Assembly: GCF_030272615.1 (NCBI RefSeq)
Contig: NC_081415.1
Span: 189,314,270-189,378,269 of the forward strand
Source: Cryptomeria japonica
Lineage: Eukaryota; Streptophyta; Pinopsida; Cupressales; Cupressaceae
Direction: 5' to 3'
Length of the DNA stretch: 64,000 bases
Part shown: positions 1 through 11,447 of the stretch, piece after piece
Layout of the letters: each line of letters begins with the position of its first letter
Position numbering within the stretch: the stretch's first letter is position 1
The notes under the pieces: generated by a model
Database searches by the model: none
What the model was told of the DNA's origin: nothing
The model's input: the letters and a program-made list of their open reading frames with translations, nothing else
Made by a program: the position numbers and the translations under genes

Positions 1-371
1 TATTTCTCTACTAGCTGGGATGGAATCCAGTACTTGTTATGCATTTTCTCCTGAAACTTGCTGAAATAATCATCCATTATATCATTAAAGTTATCACCTA
101 ACTTCTTGATGAAGTCATTGATTTGATGGGTGATTGGTTGGTGTAGTTCCCAAACAACTTCACCAACTGTTGGAAAAAAATTCTCAAAGTAGAAAAACAT
201 ACATACAAGTAGTGATCCAAATTTTAGAGTAGTAGCCGAGTTGTTCTTCTTCGGCTTCTTGATTGTGTTCATATTTTCAAACAATTTCTTCAATAATACT
301 TCACACAAGTCAATTTTCATGCCTTTCTTAACAATTTTTTTCCCTTGCCGATTGGAAGAAACAATAACCAA
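1..371 (-). CDS. Retroelement ORF fragment, runs off the left edge
   Basis: An uninterrupted minus-strand reading frame of about 123 codons runs from just after a stop at 372-374 to the window edge; the first ATG is at 318-320. The protein is Lys-, Phe- and Asn-rich, with a basic start, a hydrophobic Phe/Tyr-rich middle and a helical C-terminal part rich in Asp, Lys and Phe. I see no polymerase, integrase or protease motif. It lies downstream, in element sense, of the zinc-knuckle ORF at 1445-2791, and continues in character the broken frames at 651-1269, so these probably form one accessory ORF of the same minus-strand retroelement. The function is not recognised. Confidence 0.4.
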   Translation of the reverse strand, partial: MVIVSSNRQGKKIVKKGMKIDLCEVLLKKLFENMNTIKKPKKNNSATTLKFGSLLVCMFFYFENFFPTVGEVVWELHQPITHQINDFIKKLGDNFNDIMDDYFSKFQEKMHNKYWIPSQLVEK

Positions 372-650
372 TTAGTCTAATGGCAAATTTGAGTTCAGGA
401 TCAGTGACATTGTTTAACTTCAATCCTCTGCAATCAGATTCAACTCCAATCAAACTGATCAATTCCATCTGTGATATCATTTTATGTGCTCAGGCATGAT
501 CATAGATAGGGTAACCGGTGATCAGATGAATGATTTCTTTAGTGATCTTAAATAGTTGCTCTTGCAGCCACATGAAATCATCATGTACTCAGCTTAGTAC
601 AAACTTGACCCACTGGGGTTTGAACACACGGGGATAGGTTAGGGCTTCAG

Positions 651-1269
651 TCAATCCCTTGATTTTGATGTGCTCATACTTGCTATCCATTTACCATCTG
701 TGCACAATTCATCATATGCATCTTTGATCTCAACATGACCGAGTTCTTCAACACGACATTTGGTGAAGAATCTCACATCCTTGACTAACAAGACTCGATC
801 TAGGATGAGTGAAAAGGCAGTTTTGTCATCCGGTTCAAATGCAATTTTGGGAGTCAAAGAGTATTTTAGTGAGGGCTTCTCTACATTCTTGACAACTATG
901 GGGTCTTGGATCTTAGGTGCCATTTTGATTTCAGATAAAAATTGACACAGGAACCTTAGGGTTTGAGAACTTAACAAACGGTAGACGCTTCACATTCAAC
1001 AGATAATAATACTCAATACGTTCGGTAAACCAGCTTAGCAGTGCGATGAGATTTGATGTAAATACCTTAAATTTCACTTTGAAGATGGTTTGATCGCCTT
1101 GATTCACTCTGCTCTGCTTCTTGAAAACTTGGTGAATGAAAATGATTGTGTAAAAAGCTTTAAGTACACAATAAACCTTATCGAGCTTCGTGCAAGTTAG
1201 GTCAAAACAATAAATGCACTTGATTTTACTATACTTTAGTCCCTTTTTACGCTTGAACCGAGTAACCAA
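651..1269 (-). pseudogene. Decayed retroelement accessory ORF
   Basis: Two overlapping minus-strand frames (931-1269 and 651-977) look like one coding region broken by frameshifts. The upstream part has a run of aromatic and basic residues (FTERIEYYYLLNVKRLPF). The downstream part begins MAPKIQDPIVVKNVE and contains a Lys/Glu-rich stretch. More stops separate it from the open frame at 1-371. No pol domain is visible, and no homologue is named with confidence. The position after a gag-like ORF on the same strand suggests an accessory or structural protein of a non-autonomous LTR element. Confidence 0.35.
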
Positions 1270-1444
1270 ATTTCCTTCATATACTGACTTGACAGGCTTC
1301 TTGTAAAGTGCTTCAAAAACTTTGATAGACTTTTCAAACTTACTACAACATCTTGCTATGCAGATTTTGAATTAAGTACATACTAAAGTAGGAACTATTA
1401 AGATTTAACCTTATGAGAATGCAGTCCCTTCATACCTTTACCAA

Positions 1445-2791
1445 TTAACTTGGAATAGGACCACCTAACTCGGTAGGTAAGGTGCTTTCTTGATTTGGCA
1501 CAATTTCCTTCTTTCTCCAAATCATCTTTAATTTCTCTTTTATTTCCTCAGTGTCTTCTCTAGGTTGATCTCTGCAATCTCCAGCCAAGTGTCCAACTTT
1601 GTGATAGTGAAAACATGCCATACCAGGATTTCTCCATGATCTTCGGTTGTTCATTCCAAACCTTATAAAATAGTTGGCACTTATATGTCCATATCTTCCA
1701 CAACATTCACACCATATCCTTGTATTGTAATCCCATGGTACTACAGAATATTGTCGGTAAGGATGTGTGTGAGCTCGGTAACCTCTAGTATTTGCTCGGT
1801 GTGCAGACCACATGTGGTTCTTTTGCTTAAACTAGCACTTCTTGGTACTATGTCCATATCTATTGCAGTTTTTACAAAACCCTTTGAATTTTGCCTTCTG
1901 ATAATTGTTAACAGACTTTGTCCTACATTGATTAGATGTGTGACCATATTTATTGCAATTGTAACAATAACCATTGGTCTTAGTGGCATTCGGTTGCTTA
2001 CCTTTTCTAATTTGACACATGTTGGTAGTATGACCTTGATTTCCACAGTAGTTGCAAATAGGCTTCTTTTCTTTTGATGTTCTTCTTGATTCCAGCTTGC
2101 TTTAATGATTCTCCTCTCTCGATAGTGCAGATTCCCTTCTCGGTAGAGTCTTTTCCTTTGTAACCGGGTCCTACTTCTTTGTATGGTCGTCTTGTATTTA
2201 GTTGCTCATCCAACATCTTTGATGCTTCATAACTCTTCTTCAGTGTTTCTTTGGACTTCTCTATTTCAAGTTCATTGGTCAACCTTGATACTTCAAGTTT
2301 CAATGCTTGATTCTCATCATCTTTCAGATTTGCTTCATGATGTGCATAACCTAGTTGATCTAACAGATTTTGTTGAATCCCGGTCAACCTTATGATTTCA
2401 TCATCTTTATCAGATACTAAAGCTTCAAGTTGTTGTTTCTCTCTTTCTAGATCTCTTTATCCTCAGTTGTCCTTAATGCATCAAGATTTTCAGTCATCTG
2501 TGTACTGAAATGTTCATGTTCTCTTTTCATTGCTTTTAGTTGACCAGCCAGTGCTTTGTTCTTTTCTCTCAATACTCCAATCATTTCTTCGGTCTCTTCA
2601 AACATACTCTTCTCAGATGATGTCTCAATTTGTTCCACTAACTCTTGAGAGTCCTACAAATCATCAGATAATCTTCTTCTCACTTTCAGAGATTTTTGCA
2701 TTTGCCTTTGCATGTCTACAATCACTTGATTAGCATGATCCAATTCTTCTTGTAGATACACAATCCTCCGAGATTGTTTGTAGCCTTCCAT
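1445..2791 (-). pseudogene. Gag-like coiled-coil protein with five CCHC-type knuckles (broken)
   Basis: The start ATG (2789-2791) lies about 40 nt after the tRNA-iMet primer-binding site. The first ~230 codons are heptad-rich, Glu/Lys/Leu-rich coiled coil, interrupted by a TAG at 2651-2653 and a frameshift near 2447. After a basic linker come CX2CX4HX4C zinc knuckles: CNYCGNQGHTTNMC, CYNCNKYGHTSNQC, CKNCNRYGHSTKKC, then degenerate CECCGRYGHISANYF and CFHYHKVGHLAGDC, where the second Cys is Tyr. Further frameshifts separate the knuckles. This is nucleocapsid-like Gag architecture, which binds retroelement RNA, but five tandem knuckles after a long coiled coil is more than the one or two usual in plant Gag. 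It is non-functional as it stands. Confidence 0.6.
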
Positions 2792-2832
2792 TGATAAGAT
2801 CTTTCTCTTAAGGTAGTTAAACCCTTTTCCAA

Positions 2833-2851
2833 GATTCAAGCTCTGATACCA
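2833..2851 (-). promoter_or_regulatory. Primer-binding site for tRNA-iMet
   Basis: On the minus strand this reads TGGTATCAGAGCTTGAATC, whose first 12 bases are the classic plant tRNA-iMet primer-binding site. It sits 2 nt inside a TG-starting LTR terminus at 2854, fixing the element as minus-strand, with its 5' LTR at higher coordinates. Confidence 0.85.
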
Positions 2852-4629
2852 ATTGTTAGGCCCAATATGGAAAGCTAATGTACTGAGAGGGGAGGGGTGA
2901 ATCAGTACTTCAAATCCTTTTATCAACAATATCTTTACTGTTATGCATAAACCAAAAACTATTGTAACATAACATAAAGCTAAAACAAATAAGTAACAAT
3001 CATACATGATTCACTCCATAACACATATATTTTAGTTACGTAGAAACTCTTGGTTAGAGAGAAAAACTGTGGTGGGGATGGCACCCACAACTTCACTACT
3101 GCAATAATAAAGAGTGCTCAGTTAGAGCTACATATTTAGCTATTTCTGATAGCTTACCCTGTTAGGAGTAACAAGATCTGTTAGATCTACCTTGCTAAAG
3201 GATTTTACAACAATTTATATAAATGTTGCACCTGGTTAGAGGCTTTACAATTTATAGACTTGATTAGAGTCTTTTACCCTATTAAAGGTTTCTCTTACAA
3301 CTTCAAAATTTTCAATAAAATCTTTACAAATATCTGCAACTTTACATCTGATATGTTGTAGCAGATTCTATGTGCTCAAAATAAGATTACCTTGCCTATA
3401 GCATACCTCAATAACTTATAAAGTAACTTGGTAAACCCTTATGTTTACTCTGTTCTTTAACTGTTCTCTGAAAACCTTCTCGGTGACCTCTGTGTCTCTG
3501 TAGCAGTCATAACACTTCGTGATTTCTCATGCATCACATAAGTCTTGCTTCATACACATGTGCACACACATTTTCCACTATGTTCTAACCCTGAATTCAT
3601 GTTGTTTAAATAGATCTCTTATGTCAGTGATCTGATTCATTGCTTCGATCTTACAAACATGATTTCTCGAATGAATAACCATGCAAAATATTTCATTGGT
3701 TAGATGACCTCAAAATCATACAAAATCTATATGTGCAATTTCCAATGTAATAACGGTTCTATGTGCCTTGATCTTGTAACACGTTTTCTTAAGTGTGTCT
3801 AGGTTCAATGAATCTGGTAACATGTTTCACTCGGTGTATATCAACTCGGTGTATTATCTTTACTGCTCGGTAGACATGAAATGATGCTCGGTAGAAAGCT
3901 CGATGTGTACTGGGCTCTGTGACTATTTTCTTTCTGTAACCGACTAGACTGTTCATACCGACTAAATATTTCGGTAGTAGTAACCGACTAGAGTATATAG
4001 AATGACTTTGGATATAAAACTAATGGCAATTTGATAAGTAGTAACACCTTATTTGTTCCATTTCTCATGTCTTCATAAGAAGAGAATACGTGCACAAGAT
4101 TAAGGCACCTATCCTTAGAAACTCATAAAGTTGAAGCAAAAGAACTATCATTTTTAACTTTAATGAGTAAATAGATAACAATTTACTGAACAAGGACCCT
4201 ATTATACTCATGATTGCATTGAGCATGTTTAGAATGACTATATAACTATTTGTTATTTATTGTAGGTGAACAACAAAACTCCTAGGTCAATGACCTAGGA
4301 CAACTTTTTGAGAAAAGATAAAAATAAAGCTTTACCAATTTTTTACTGTTATCAAATTGTTTCAACTAAATGAAAATAAACAATTTATGAAAGAATGAAG
4401 TTCCTTGAATAAATGACATCTTTTTACCTACTAATCATTTACTTTTTCACCACACAATATTTTTTTCTCTGCCTTTTAAGAGCCTTAAAAGAATAACAAA
4501 AAATATCTAAACAAAAACTACATTTCTTTAACCATGAAGCCCTACTAATCAAACATATAAAAATAAAACCCACTTTATTTCTTCACCTACTTGAAGGCTA
4601 AAATGAGTGCAGTATGCTCTTAGAACTAT

Positions 4630-5010
4630 ACTTTTGCTACAATGAGAAGAGGACAATACTAAAAATAAAATACAAAACCAACCCAACTCATTTTATGTTT
4701 TGGTAGTTCTCCATATGACAACAAGCATTAGCCCCTTTCTTCCAAGCTTTGCAATGAAAAATAAAGTATTTTACACCCAAAAAAGGAAACTTATATGTGA
4801 ACTTTTGAAGAGTTGCTCTAAAATCTAAGCTAGAACACCAAGTGCTTAGGAGGGTCCATAATTGTACTTTTGGTATACAATATGAGTGAACACTAGTAAA
4901 AAATGATACACAAAAGTAGGTCAACCTCTTGTACATTTTGGTATCTCTCCTTCTAGGTAACAATTAACAACCCCTTCCCCTTCCATCTAGGCTTTTACAT
5001 GTAGAACAAA
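4630..5010. repeat. Diverged tandem duplication, two units
   Basis: The stretch from about 4630 (cttttgctacaatgag) recurs from about 4868 (cttttggtatacaatatgag). Both halves carry matching blocks such as 'ttttggtag/atctc', 'ccctttc/ccttcc' and an 'aatgaaaaataaa/atgtagaacaaa' end. A 91-codon minus-strand frame across it looks non-coding. Confidence 0.4.
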
Positions 5011-5212
5011 TTTGACTCAGTATCCCAATCTTGTTATAAACAAGGTATAAAGGAAATTCAGATATCAACTTTAAAAGATATATAATTTTTAAAAGTTAGG
5101 AAACCTTATTATCCCTTGCCAATATATGTCTTATTGTAGGATGGTCTATTAAAGAAAATATAAATTAATGTTGTAACTAACATAAATTCATCAATATCCA
5201 TATAGCTTCATA

Positions 5213-5625
5213 AGCATCTACAAATTTGGAATTGAGAAAATATACGTTCTAATATTTGCCCATATCATATTATTGGGTATCTCATATAAGACCAAAAAAT
5301 ATGCAAACCACTTTATTAAAAGATGAAGGAATTTTAAGCTGATAAATCCTCTCTTTCAGGGAGTGGCTCGTCATGTCCAAAATAACATACTAAAATGATA
5401 AGAAATGTGTTACATAGATTTAGAAGCTTCTACAAATATAAAGTTGAAAAAATATTCAAATTATTATCAACCCACATCATATATTGGACATGTCATCTAA
5501 AGCCCAAAACAATTTATTGAAAGATAAAGAAGCTTTCAATTATGAATCTTTTCTTTCAAATAGAAGCCCATCATGTCCCAAATAACATGTAAAAAATAAT
5601 AAAGATGTGTTTATATTTGATAAAC
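5213..5625. repeat. Diverged ~210-bp tandem duplication
   Basis: A unit starting 'agcatctacaaatttggaattgag' near 5213 is repeated near 5426 as 'agcttctacaaatataaagttgaa'. The shared order is a 'catcatat-attgg' block, 'tttattgaaagat', 'tctttca' and 'catcatgtcc aaataacat'. Confidence 0.45.
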
Positions 5626-6069
5626 ATAAACATTTCATTCACTTCTCATGTCTTAAAAGAAAAAAATTCAAAACCAAGCAAATGATCAAAAACATAACAA
5701 TACATATTCTTATCTAGCTAAATGTGGCAAAATGACATTTCAAGGCTTAAAAAATAACTGTCAATCTATATCTAAATTATTTTTCTTATCTTCCCATTAA
5801 ATGACAATTTTGGTAATAACAAATTACAAAGTCTTATGCAAATACACAATTTTAATAGGAAGACAATCAATATTATCAATATATTGGAACTCATTAAATT
5901 GACAATGAGAAAATATACATGAATCTTAGTTGCCTATTTATCAATGCTAATAACAAACAAAAAATGAGGATACATTTAGAATAGCCATGTGACCTTATGA
6001 GGTTTATTATATGGTTTGTGAAAACAGTTACATACATCCTGCCTATACTCTTCTTAAGCTAGCCTAACA

Positions 6070-6851
6070 AGTGACCTCCCCCAAAGTGGATTAAAGGCCT
6101 CATTCCATTATGAACATAGGATTTCCCATGATGGTGTGAATCTTCCCATGGGTTTATTTTATTTATTCTGATGGATATCTATATATGTTCAAGTTGCACA
6201 AGTTGCTCTTTTCGAAAGGGCTTTTAAAGCTTGTAAGAAAATGCAAACAACAACTATAAAGTCTAGCTCCAAATCCTTTTACTAGCATCTTCTCTACTCA
6301 TGTCAAAATCGTAGCTTAGGAAGAGAGTATGAAATTACATCGAAGCATGATTGTAAGATAGAACTCAATGGGATTGTAGATAAATGAATAGTTCAAGCAC
6401 ATAAATAAAGATGTATAAAGTCTTCAAACCACGAACAAAACAAAAGTGCACACAATATAAAAGCTATAAAACCTTGAATATGCATTTAAAAACATAGATA
6501 TGCTTGAGAAAATTGAAAAAAAATAACAAGCTATCTTTGGTAAAGTTGAGTTGTTCATGATGGATCCAAACTTAAGAAGTATGAAAAAATAAAGCTTGTA
6601 GTGTAAAACATAGCTATTTGTTTATTGAGTGCTATAGGAAATCCATATAAATTGTTGGAAGCTATAGATGTAAAGGATGAACCACCATGCCACCCCCATG
6701 AACCCTAAGGAGGAAACCCCTATGCACCTATTTGCCATGGTAGTTTTTCCTAACACTGAAGTGAGGGTTCTACGAGACACCCACACTTTACATTCCTCTT
6801 GAACTAGCATTCTATGCTCCTCCCAACATACGAACATATAAATTAAGAAAA
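6070..6851. other. Stretch without recognisable genes
   Basis: AT-rich sequence between the candidate LTR end and the CTTAC duplication. A 71-codon minus-strand frame at 6622-6837 shows no domain, and its codon use looks random. Nothing else is supported. Confidence 0.4.
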
Positions 6852-6856
6852 CTTAC
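6852..6856. other. Target-site duplication CTTAC (left)
   Basis: The five bases before the TGATGCACTGC LTR terminus match exactly the five after the opposite terminus (25656-25660). This proves that 6857-25655 entered as a single insertion. Confidence 0.9.
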
Positions 6857-8330
6857 TGATGCACTGCAAAATGGACAATGTTAGACTAAAACCAGTGGTG
6901 GAAAAACACACAAAAACACAAGAAACAAAGACAAATGTTAGTGTTAATCAACCAAAAACTAGTCTAAGCAGACATATCAAAAGAGACACTAAAAACATGA
7001 TAAAATAGTTAACTATGGAAGTAAATACAACAAAGCATCTCCAAATGCCTTCTACCATGCTCTTAGCTCCTTCTCCCTTGTTCCTCTCCTCTCCAAGTTC
7101 CAAATTAGTGTAGCTCTCAACAACTTTTTGCACTATGGATGTCTTATGGAGATTCAAGATTGAAAATGCCTGTAAACTTATGCTATGCAAGTGTAAAAAC
7201 AAGCTAAATATGATATTTTATGAAATGAACTAAGATTTATTTTAATCCAAAATGACAATACATTAGTGATTTCATGCTAAAATGCTCTCTAAAATTGACT
7301 ATAGATTAAATGCATACAAGTTTTCAAGATCTGAATTATGAAGAAATGGGCTCTATTTATAGGAAAAATGGAGCAATGGATGGTTGAGATTGAGCAATGG
7401 ATGGTTGAGATTGAGCAATCTCAACAAGGGTTAGGATTGAATGATATTCAATCTATGTGAGGGCTTTCAACCCAATCTCGAGATGACAAGTGTCAACATG
7501 AGATGAGTTGAGAGGAGAGGGAATAAACATTAAATGCTTGATATGACCTGAGAGTTAACTTAGGAGTTAAGGTTAAGGTTTGGTTGAGTGAATAAATTTA
7601 TTATTCAAAGAATAATGCTTTTATCCAATGTATAAACTCTTGTGCAAAGGTTAAAGAGATAACCATGGTCAAAAGCAATAAATGCTTGAGGAGACACATG
7701 GGTCACATGAGGGTTGAGTTAAGGGTTAAAGTCCTTAACCATGGGTGCAAGTGGAATTAACCATAAATGGTCATGTAAGAGCCATTAGTGGTTTGGAAGA
7801 CTTTAGGGGTTAAATTGTTGAACACACAAAGCATTTAATGTTTTTCAAAGAGTTTGAAGTCTTTGAGAAGTGACTCCAAGTTGCTTAGGAATGTGACAAT
7901 ATTTAAGGGATGGATTAGGCTAATTAGGAACGGGTTAGAAGAATCTAGAAGGGGGTTAGGATTGCAAGTGGATTTGGTGGGTGAGGGAAAATATGATTTT
8001 TATTAAAATAAATTTCATTTATTTCAACAAAATATGTGCAAGTTGCATTTTTAGGAGAATGCAAGTGGGGGGATTTAATGATTTAAATAAATGTTTTATT
8101 TAATTTATTTAAAAGAGAAAAAGGGATTAATTTGAATAAATAGGATTTATTCATTTAATTGATTGTGAATTTGGTTTAATGAATGAATTAAAATAAATTG
8201 AATAATTTATTTAATTAATAGGAGAATGTTTTGAAGATGAATATTTTAATTAACTGATGGCTAGTGGGTTTTTAATCAAATAAATAGCAAATATTCATTT
8301 AATTAAACTAGACAGATTTATGTGACTACA
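6857..8330 (-). repeat. 3' LTR of the Tat element
   Basis: 1474 bp, TG...CA ends. It matches 24191-25655 along its whole length. A hand comparison of the first ~700 bp gives about 28 substitutions (roughly 4%). A ~22-bp duplication ('gagcaatggatggttgagatt') near 7367-7420 is present only in this copy. The minus strand carries TATAAATAG (7353-7361). Confidence 0.93.
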
Positions 8331-8343
8331 TTTGCCCTTCTTT
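8331..8343 (-). promoter_or_regulatory. Polypurine tract
   Basis: On the minus strand AAAGAAGGGCAAA abuts the 3' LTR. This is the position and composition of the plus-strand primer of LTR retrotransposons, and it supports the minus orientation of the element. Confidence 0.7.
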
Positions 8344-8639
8344 GAGACGGTGCGGTTTATCGTGTCATTTCAAAGAAAGAAAAACAGGTGTGAAGAAATG
8401 CCCCATAAAATGTTAATTTAATGGGTTGCATGCCCCCTCGAGAGATGGACCGAAAAATTTCAAAAAATCAGGCGATCTCTCGAAAAAAAATGAAAATTGG
8501 CAGGGTGGTAGAAGAGAAGATTTTAACAATACTGGTGAAAAATAGAAGAAATCGAAGATAAAATGAAGAAATGGGAGGCTCGGGAAATTCACGAGGACCA
8601 CGACGATGAGCGGGGGAAAATTAGGGTTATGATAAAGGG

Positions 8640-8646
8640 TATATAT
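8640..8646 (+). promoter_or_regulatory. TATA box of the antisense PMD gene
   Basis: TATATAT in the context gggtatatatgggg lies about 98 bp upstream of the ATG at 8744, opposite to the host retrotransposon. It is the only good plus-strand TATA just before the gene, so the gene probably had its own promoter. Confidence 0.5.
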
Positions 8647-8743
8647 GGGGGGGAAGGGGTGAAAACAAGCTCATTTGCATTCGCATCCATAGTGAAATTT
8701 GAGCTTCGGGAGTGACTGTTTTGAAGAGCAAGCAGCAGTCAGG

Positions 8744-11447
8744 ATGTCGGTTCCCATAGCAGAGCACCGATTAGAGCGAGTCTGTCGATTCCAACAGTCA
8801 GACGACTACGGACCAGCGGTATGTGAATTTGAATTTTTGAATTTCATGTATTTTTGGTATGTTTTTTGCTGAGTCCAAGTTGAGTCAACACAATAGCGCT
8901 AAAACTGTGTTTTGGCACTTTTGTCAACTAAATTAGCGCTATTGTGTTGCTATAGCGCTATTACATAGTGGTTTTAGCATTGTTGTCAAGTCTAGCGCTA
9001 TTGTATAGCTACTTTAGGACTTTAGTTTGTTTAGCGCTATTGAATAGTTGATTGAGTGCTTTTGTTGTGAGGTAGCACTATTGTATACGTAATGTAGCGC
9101 TTTTGTTGGTTTGGCTCTATTGCATAGTTGATTGAGCGCTTTTGTAATCAGATTAGCACTATTGTGTGCAAAATAACGCTTTTGTTAGGAAAATAGATGC
9201 CCCAGTGTGTGTGAACAAGAATCTCCTGATGCTAATGATGGATGGATGGAGAGGTGAGGTGAGAGTTGTTTTGAACCATAGTAGTCCTTATGAGACTTAG
9301 GTCATTAGGATAAATATTCATTGTAGTCTAGGTGTGCCATGATTGCTTACCTGTTGAGACCCGAAGATTCTTGATCAAAGTATCTGTTGATAGTCTAGGT
9401 TTAAACTTAAGAAAGTTTGAAATAAAACAACTGATGATGATGGTTGATGCACATGTGTAGGAGGATCTTCGCATCTTACAGATGTGCGAGAGGCATCCCA
9501 CCACATAGGGGCTGCGTGAGTGATTGACAAAGGTCGAGGTGGATTGCATTACAGCGAGAGGCCCGTACGATGTTATGCATATGCCCGTGATTTAGACAAA
9601 TCGTGGGTTGATCACAACATTGGTAGAGCGATGGCATAGTGAGACATGCACGTTTCACTTGGCGCAGGGGGAGATGACAGTTACACTGGAGGATGTATGG
9701 TGCACCCCACACATTCCTATTCGAGAAGAGCTAGTGACATATGACCGAGCGTGGGGGACATTAGCAGTGCAAAGATTCTCTGAGGATGTCTACATTGATG
9801 GTGGGTCGATAGCCTAGGAGGATATAACAACTTTGTATGAGCCATTACGAACAATGCTATCAGGGATTGTTGGGGGACTGCTATGTCCAGATAGACGATC
9901 ACATGGACTGGCCATTGGTTGGGGTTAGGTGATCGAGCAAATGATTACAGAGGGGACTCGGTTTGCATGGGGACCGTGCGTGCTATCGCACTTATATCGG
10001 GATCTACATGAGGTAGCATACCGAGGGAGGGGCTCATTGGGAGTAGGGATCACATTGCTGCATATTTGGGCGTGAGAGCACTTACCGGTTACCCGACCAG
10101 TTAGTCTGATATTTCGAGTAGTGGACCAGCTATATGTATTCATGTATGGAGGTATGATGAGTTAGCCCCACCTGGGGAAGTTAGAGTGGTGGTGGCGGGC
10201 ACTGGATGATTTGGATACAGTGATCTGGAGGCCGTACATTGAGTGTGAGCCATGGGAGGATGATGTGGAGGCATTGTCGTACATGTTCATGACACGATAC
10301 CTCATTGGTAGGACAACCTACAATGTGGAGAGACAATTGCCTAGCAGAGTTTTGAGACAGTTTGGGCAGCGATAGGGATTGCCTAGTGGTTCGGGAGAGT
10401 ATGCATGGGTGGTACGAGAGAGGTACTTATGGGGGCCAGTGCTACCTTATGATTAGGTATTGGCATAGTTCTACACGCTACAGGTGAGACCATGGCATTG
10501 AGGTTGAGGATGGTAGATGCAGGGGTGTCAGAGGAGTACACTCAGTACATTGTGGCACATCCGATTCCGTGGATATCAGATCTAGCAGAGCCGATTCTAG
10601 ATTTTGAGGAGGATAGGGGTTGGAGATGGAGGAGGAGAGTAGGTTGTGGATTAGTAGGTGGATGAGGGAGAGGGGATGGTGGTGGTGGGGATGGAGGAGG
10701 GGGTGATGGAGGAGGAGGAGGAGGGGGTGGGGGTTTTCGAGGGGGTGGTGGATTCAGAGGTGGAGGTGGGGGTGGTGGACGATTATAGCGGGGAGGGAGA
10801 GGTGGGCAGCCATTGCGGTTATCTCATGGACCTTTGATACAGGGAGGCATGAGACTAGGTGGCAGGGATGTAGGTGAGGGACAGGCATCTATGGATACAG
10901 AGGAGGGAGCCACTGGAGAGAGGGAGCTACTGTGGAGGCACCTATGGATATGGGGGAGGGAGCTACAGGTGGAGATCTGTGGGACCATATGATACTATAT
11001 TTGCAAACACGACTCAAGGATATGGAGGCAAAGGTGGCAGCTAGGGATGTGCAGTTGTTTGCATGAGAGTCAGAGTTGACCGTAGTGCTACAGGAGAGGG
11101 ATGATGCAATGGAGAGATTAGCAGAGCTGCAGGATAGAGTCTGGGTTGGAGTAGGACCACAAGGTCCTACTGGGGAGGTGATGAGGGAGATTCGATGAGC
11201 ACAAGCTGAGATAGATTATTGGCGAGGGTTATATGAGCAGGTGGTGCCAACTAGTCAGCGAGCACTGAGCTATTCCTAGATGCGGTGGGCGAGATCAGAG
11301 CGGTCTCAGAGGATGCAGAGCAGTGGGGGTGTGATGGGTCCTCCACGGTGAGATAGATCAGGTGGTGCAGGGGGTAGTGGGGGAGCAGGTGGTGATGGTG
11401 GTGCGGGTGGTGATGGTGGTGTAGCTTCCGATCAGAGTGGCATCTAA
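8744..11447 (+). pseudogene. Antisense plant mobile domain (PMD) gene inside the Tat element
   Basis: Exon 1 (8744-8818, 25 codons from ATG) ends at a consensus GTATGT donor; exon 2 starts at 9461 after TGTGTAG, in the same phase. Exon 2 encodes PMD-like sequence: ARGPYDVMHMPV, LVERWHSETCTFHLAQGEMT, ALDDLDTVIWRPYIE, FMTRYLIGRTTYNVERQLPS. After a frameshift near 10490 the protein continues with a Gly-rich block (about 10680-10800), a helical segment (10980-11240) and a Gly-rich tail ending at TAA 11445-11447. In-frame stops at 9506, 9521, 9593, 9815, 9926 and 10073, and others later, mostly replace expected Trp or Gln codons. PMD proteins are known from Mutator-like and Gypsy elements and from host silencing factors (MAIL1 family). 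This copy is dead. Confidence 0.8.
8885..9195 (+). repeat. Degenerate ~20/40-bp array of AGCGCTATTGT motifs
   Basis: Seven exact AGCGCT hexamers (8895, 8935, 8954, 8994, 9033, 9096, 9135) plus variants AGTGCT, AGCACT and AACGCT. Each is followed by ATTGT or TTTTGT, and the two forms alternate to give a unit of about 40 bp. The array lies in the intron of the antisense PMD gene, about 550-860 bp from the 3' LTR. A related array in inverted orientation lies near the primer site at 23850-24112. Confidence 0.8.

Larger units (their letters stand above)
2854..6069 (-). repeat. Candidate 5' LTR of the left-hand element (outer end uncertain)
   Basis: The inner end is well supported: TGTTAGGC begins at 2854, two bases from the primer-binding site. 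The outer end is tentative: GCCTAACA at 6062-6069 is the perfect inverted complement of the inner terminus, giving a 3.2-kb LTR, but an 8-bp match can arise by chance over this distance. The second LTR lies outside the window, so the ends cannot be confirmed by comparison. No genes are seen inside. It contains AT-rich sequence, a cluster of CTCGGT/ACCGAC motifs (3820-3990) and two diverged tandem duplications. Confidence 0.35.

Noticed and set aside
6948-7202. 84-codon ORF found in both Tat LTRs (also 24282-24536)
   Set aside because: It is conserved only because the LTRs are copies of each other. Its sequence is hydrophobic low-information, and it lies in the LTR R-U5 region with no domain.
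8744-8818. Possibility that exon 1 of the PMD gene is chance
   Set aside because: Kept as an exon: ATG, open frame, exact GTATGT donor and matching phase with the acceptor at 9461 are together unlikely by chance, though this is not proven by transcripts.
9328-10143. Several 60-78-codon minus-strand ORFs across the PMD gene
   Set aside because: They are antisense shadows of the plus-strand PMD coding sequence and match no retroelement domain.
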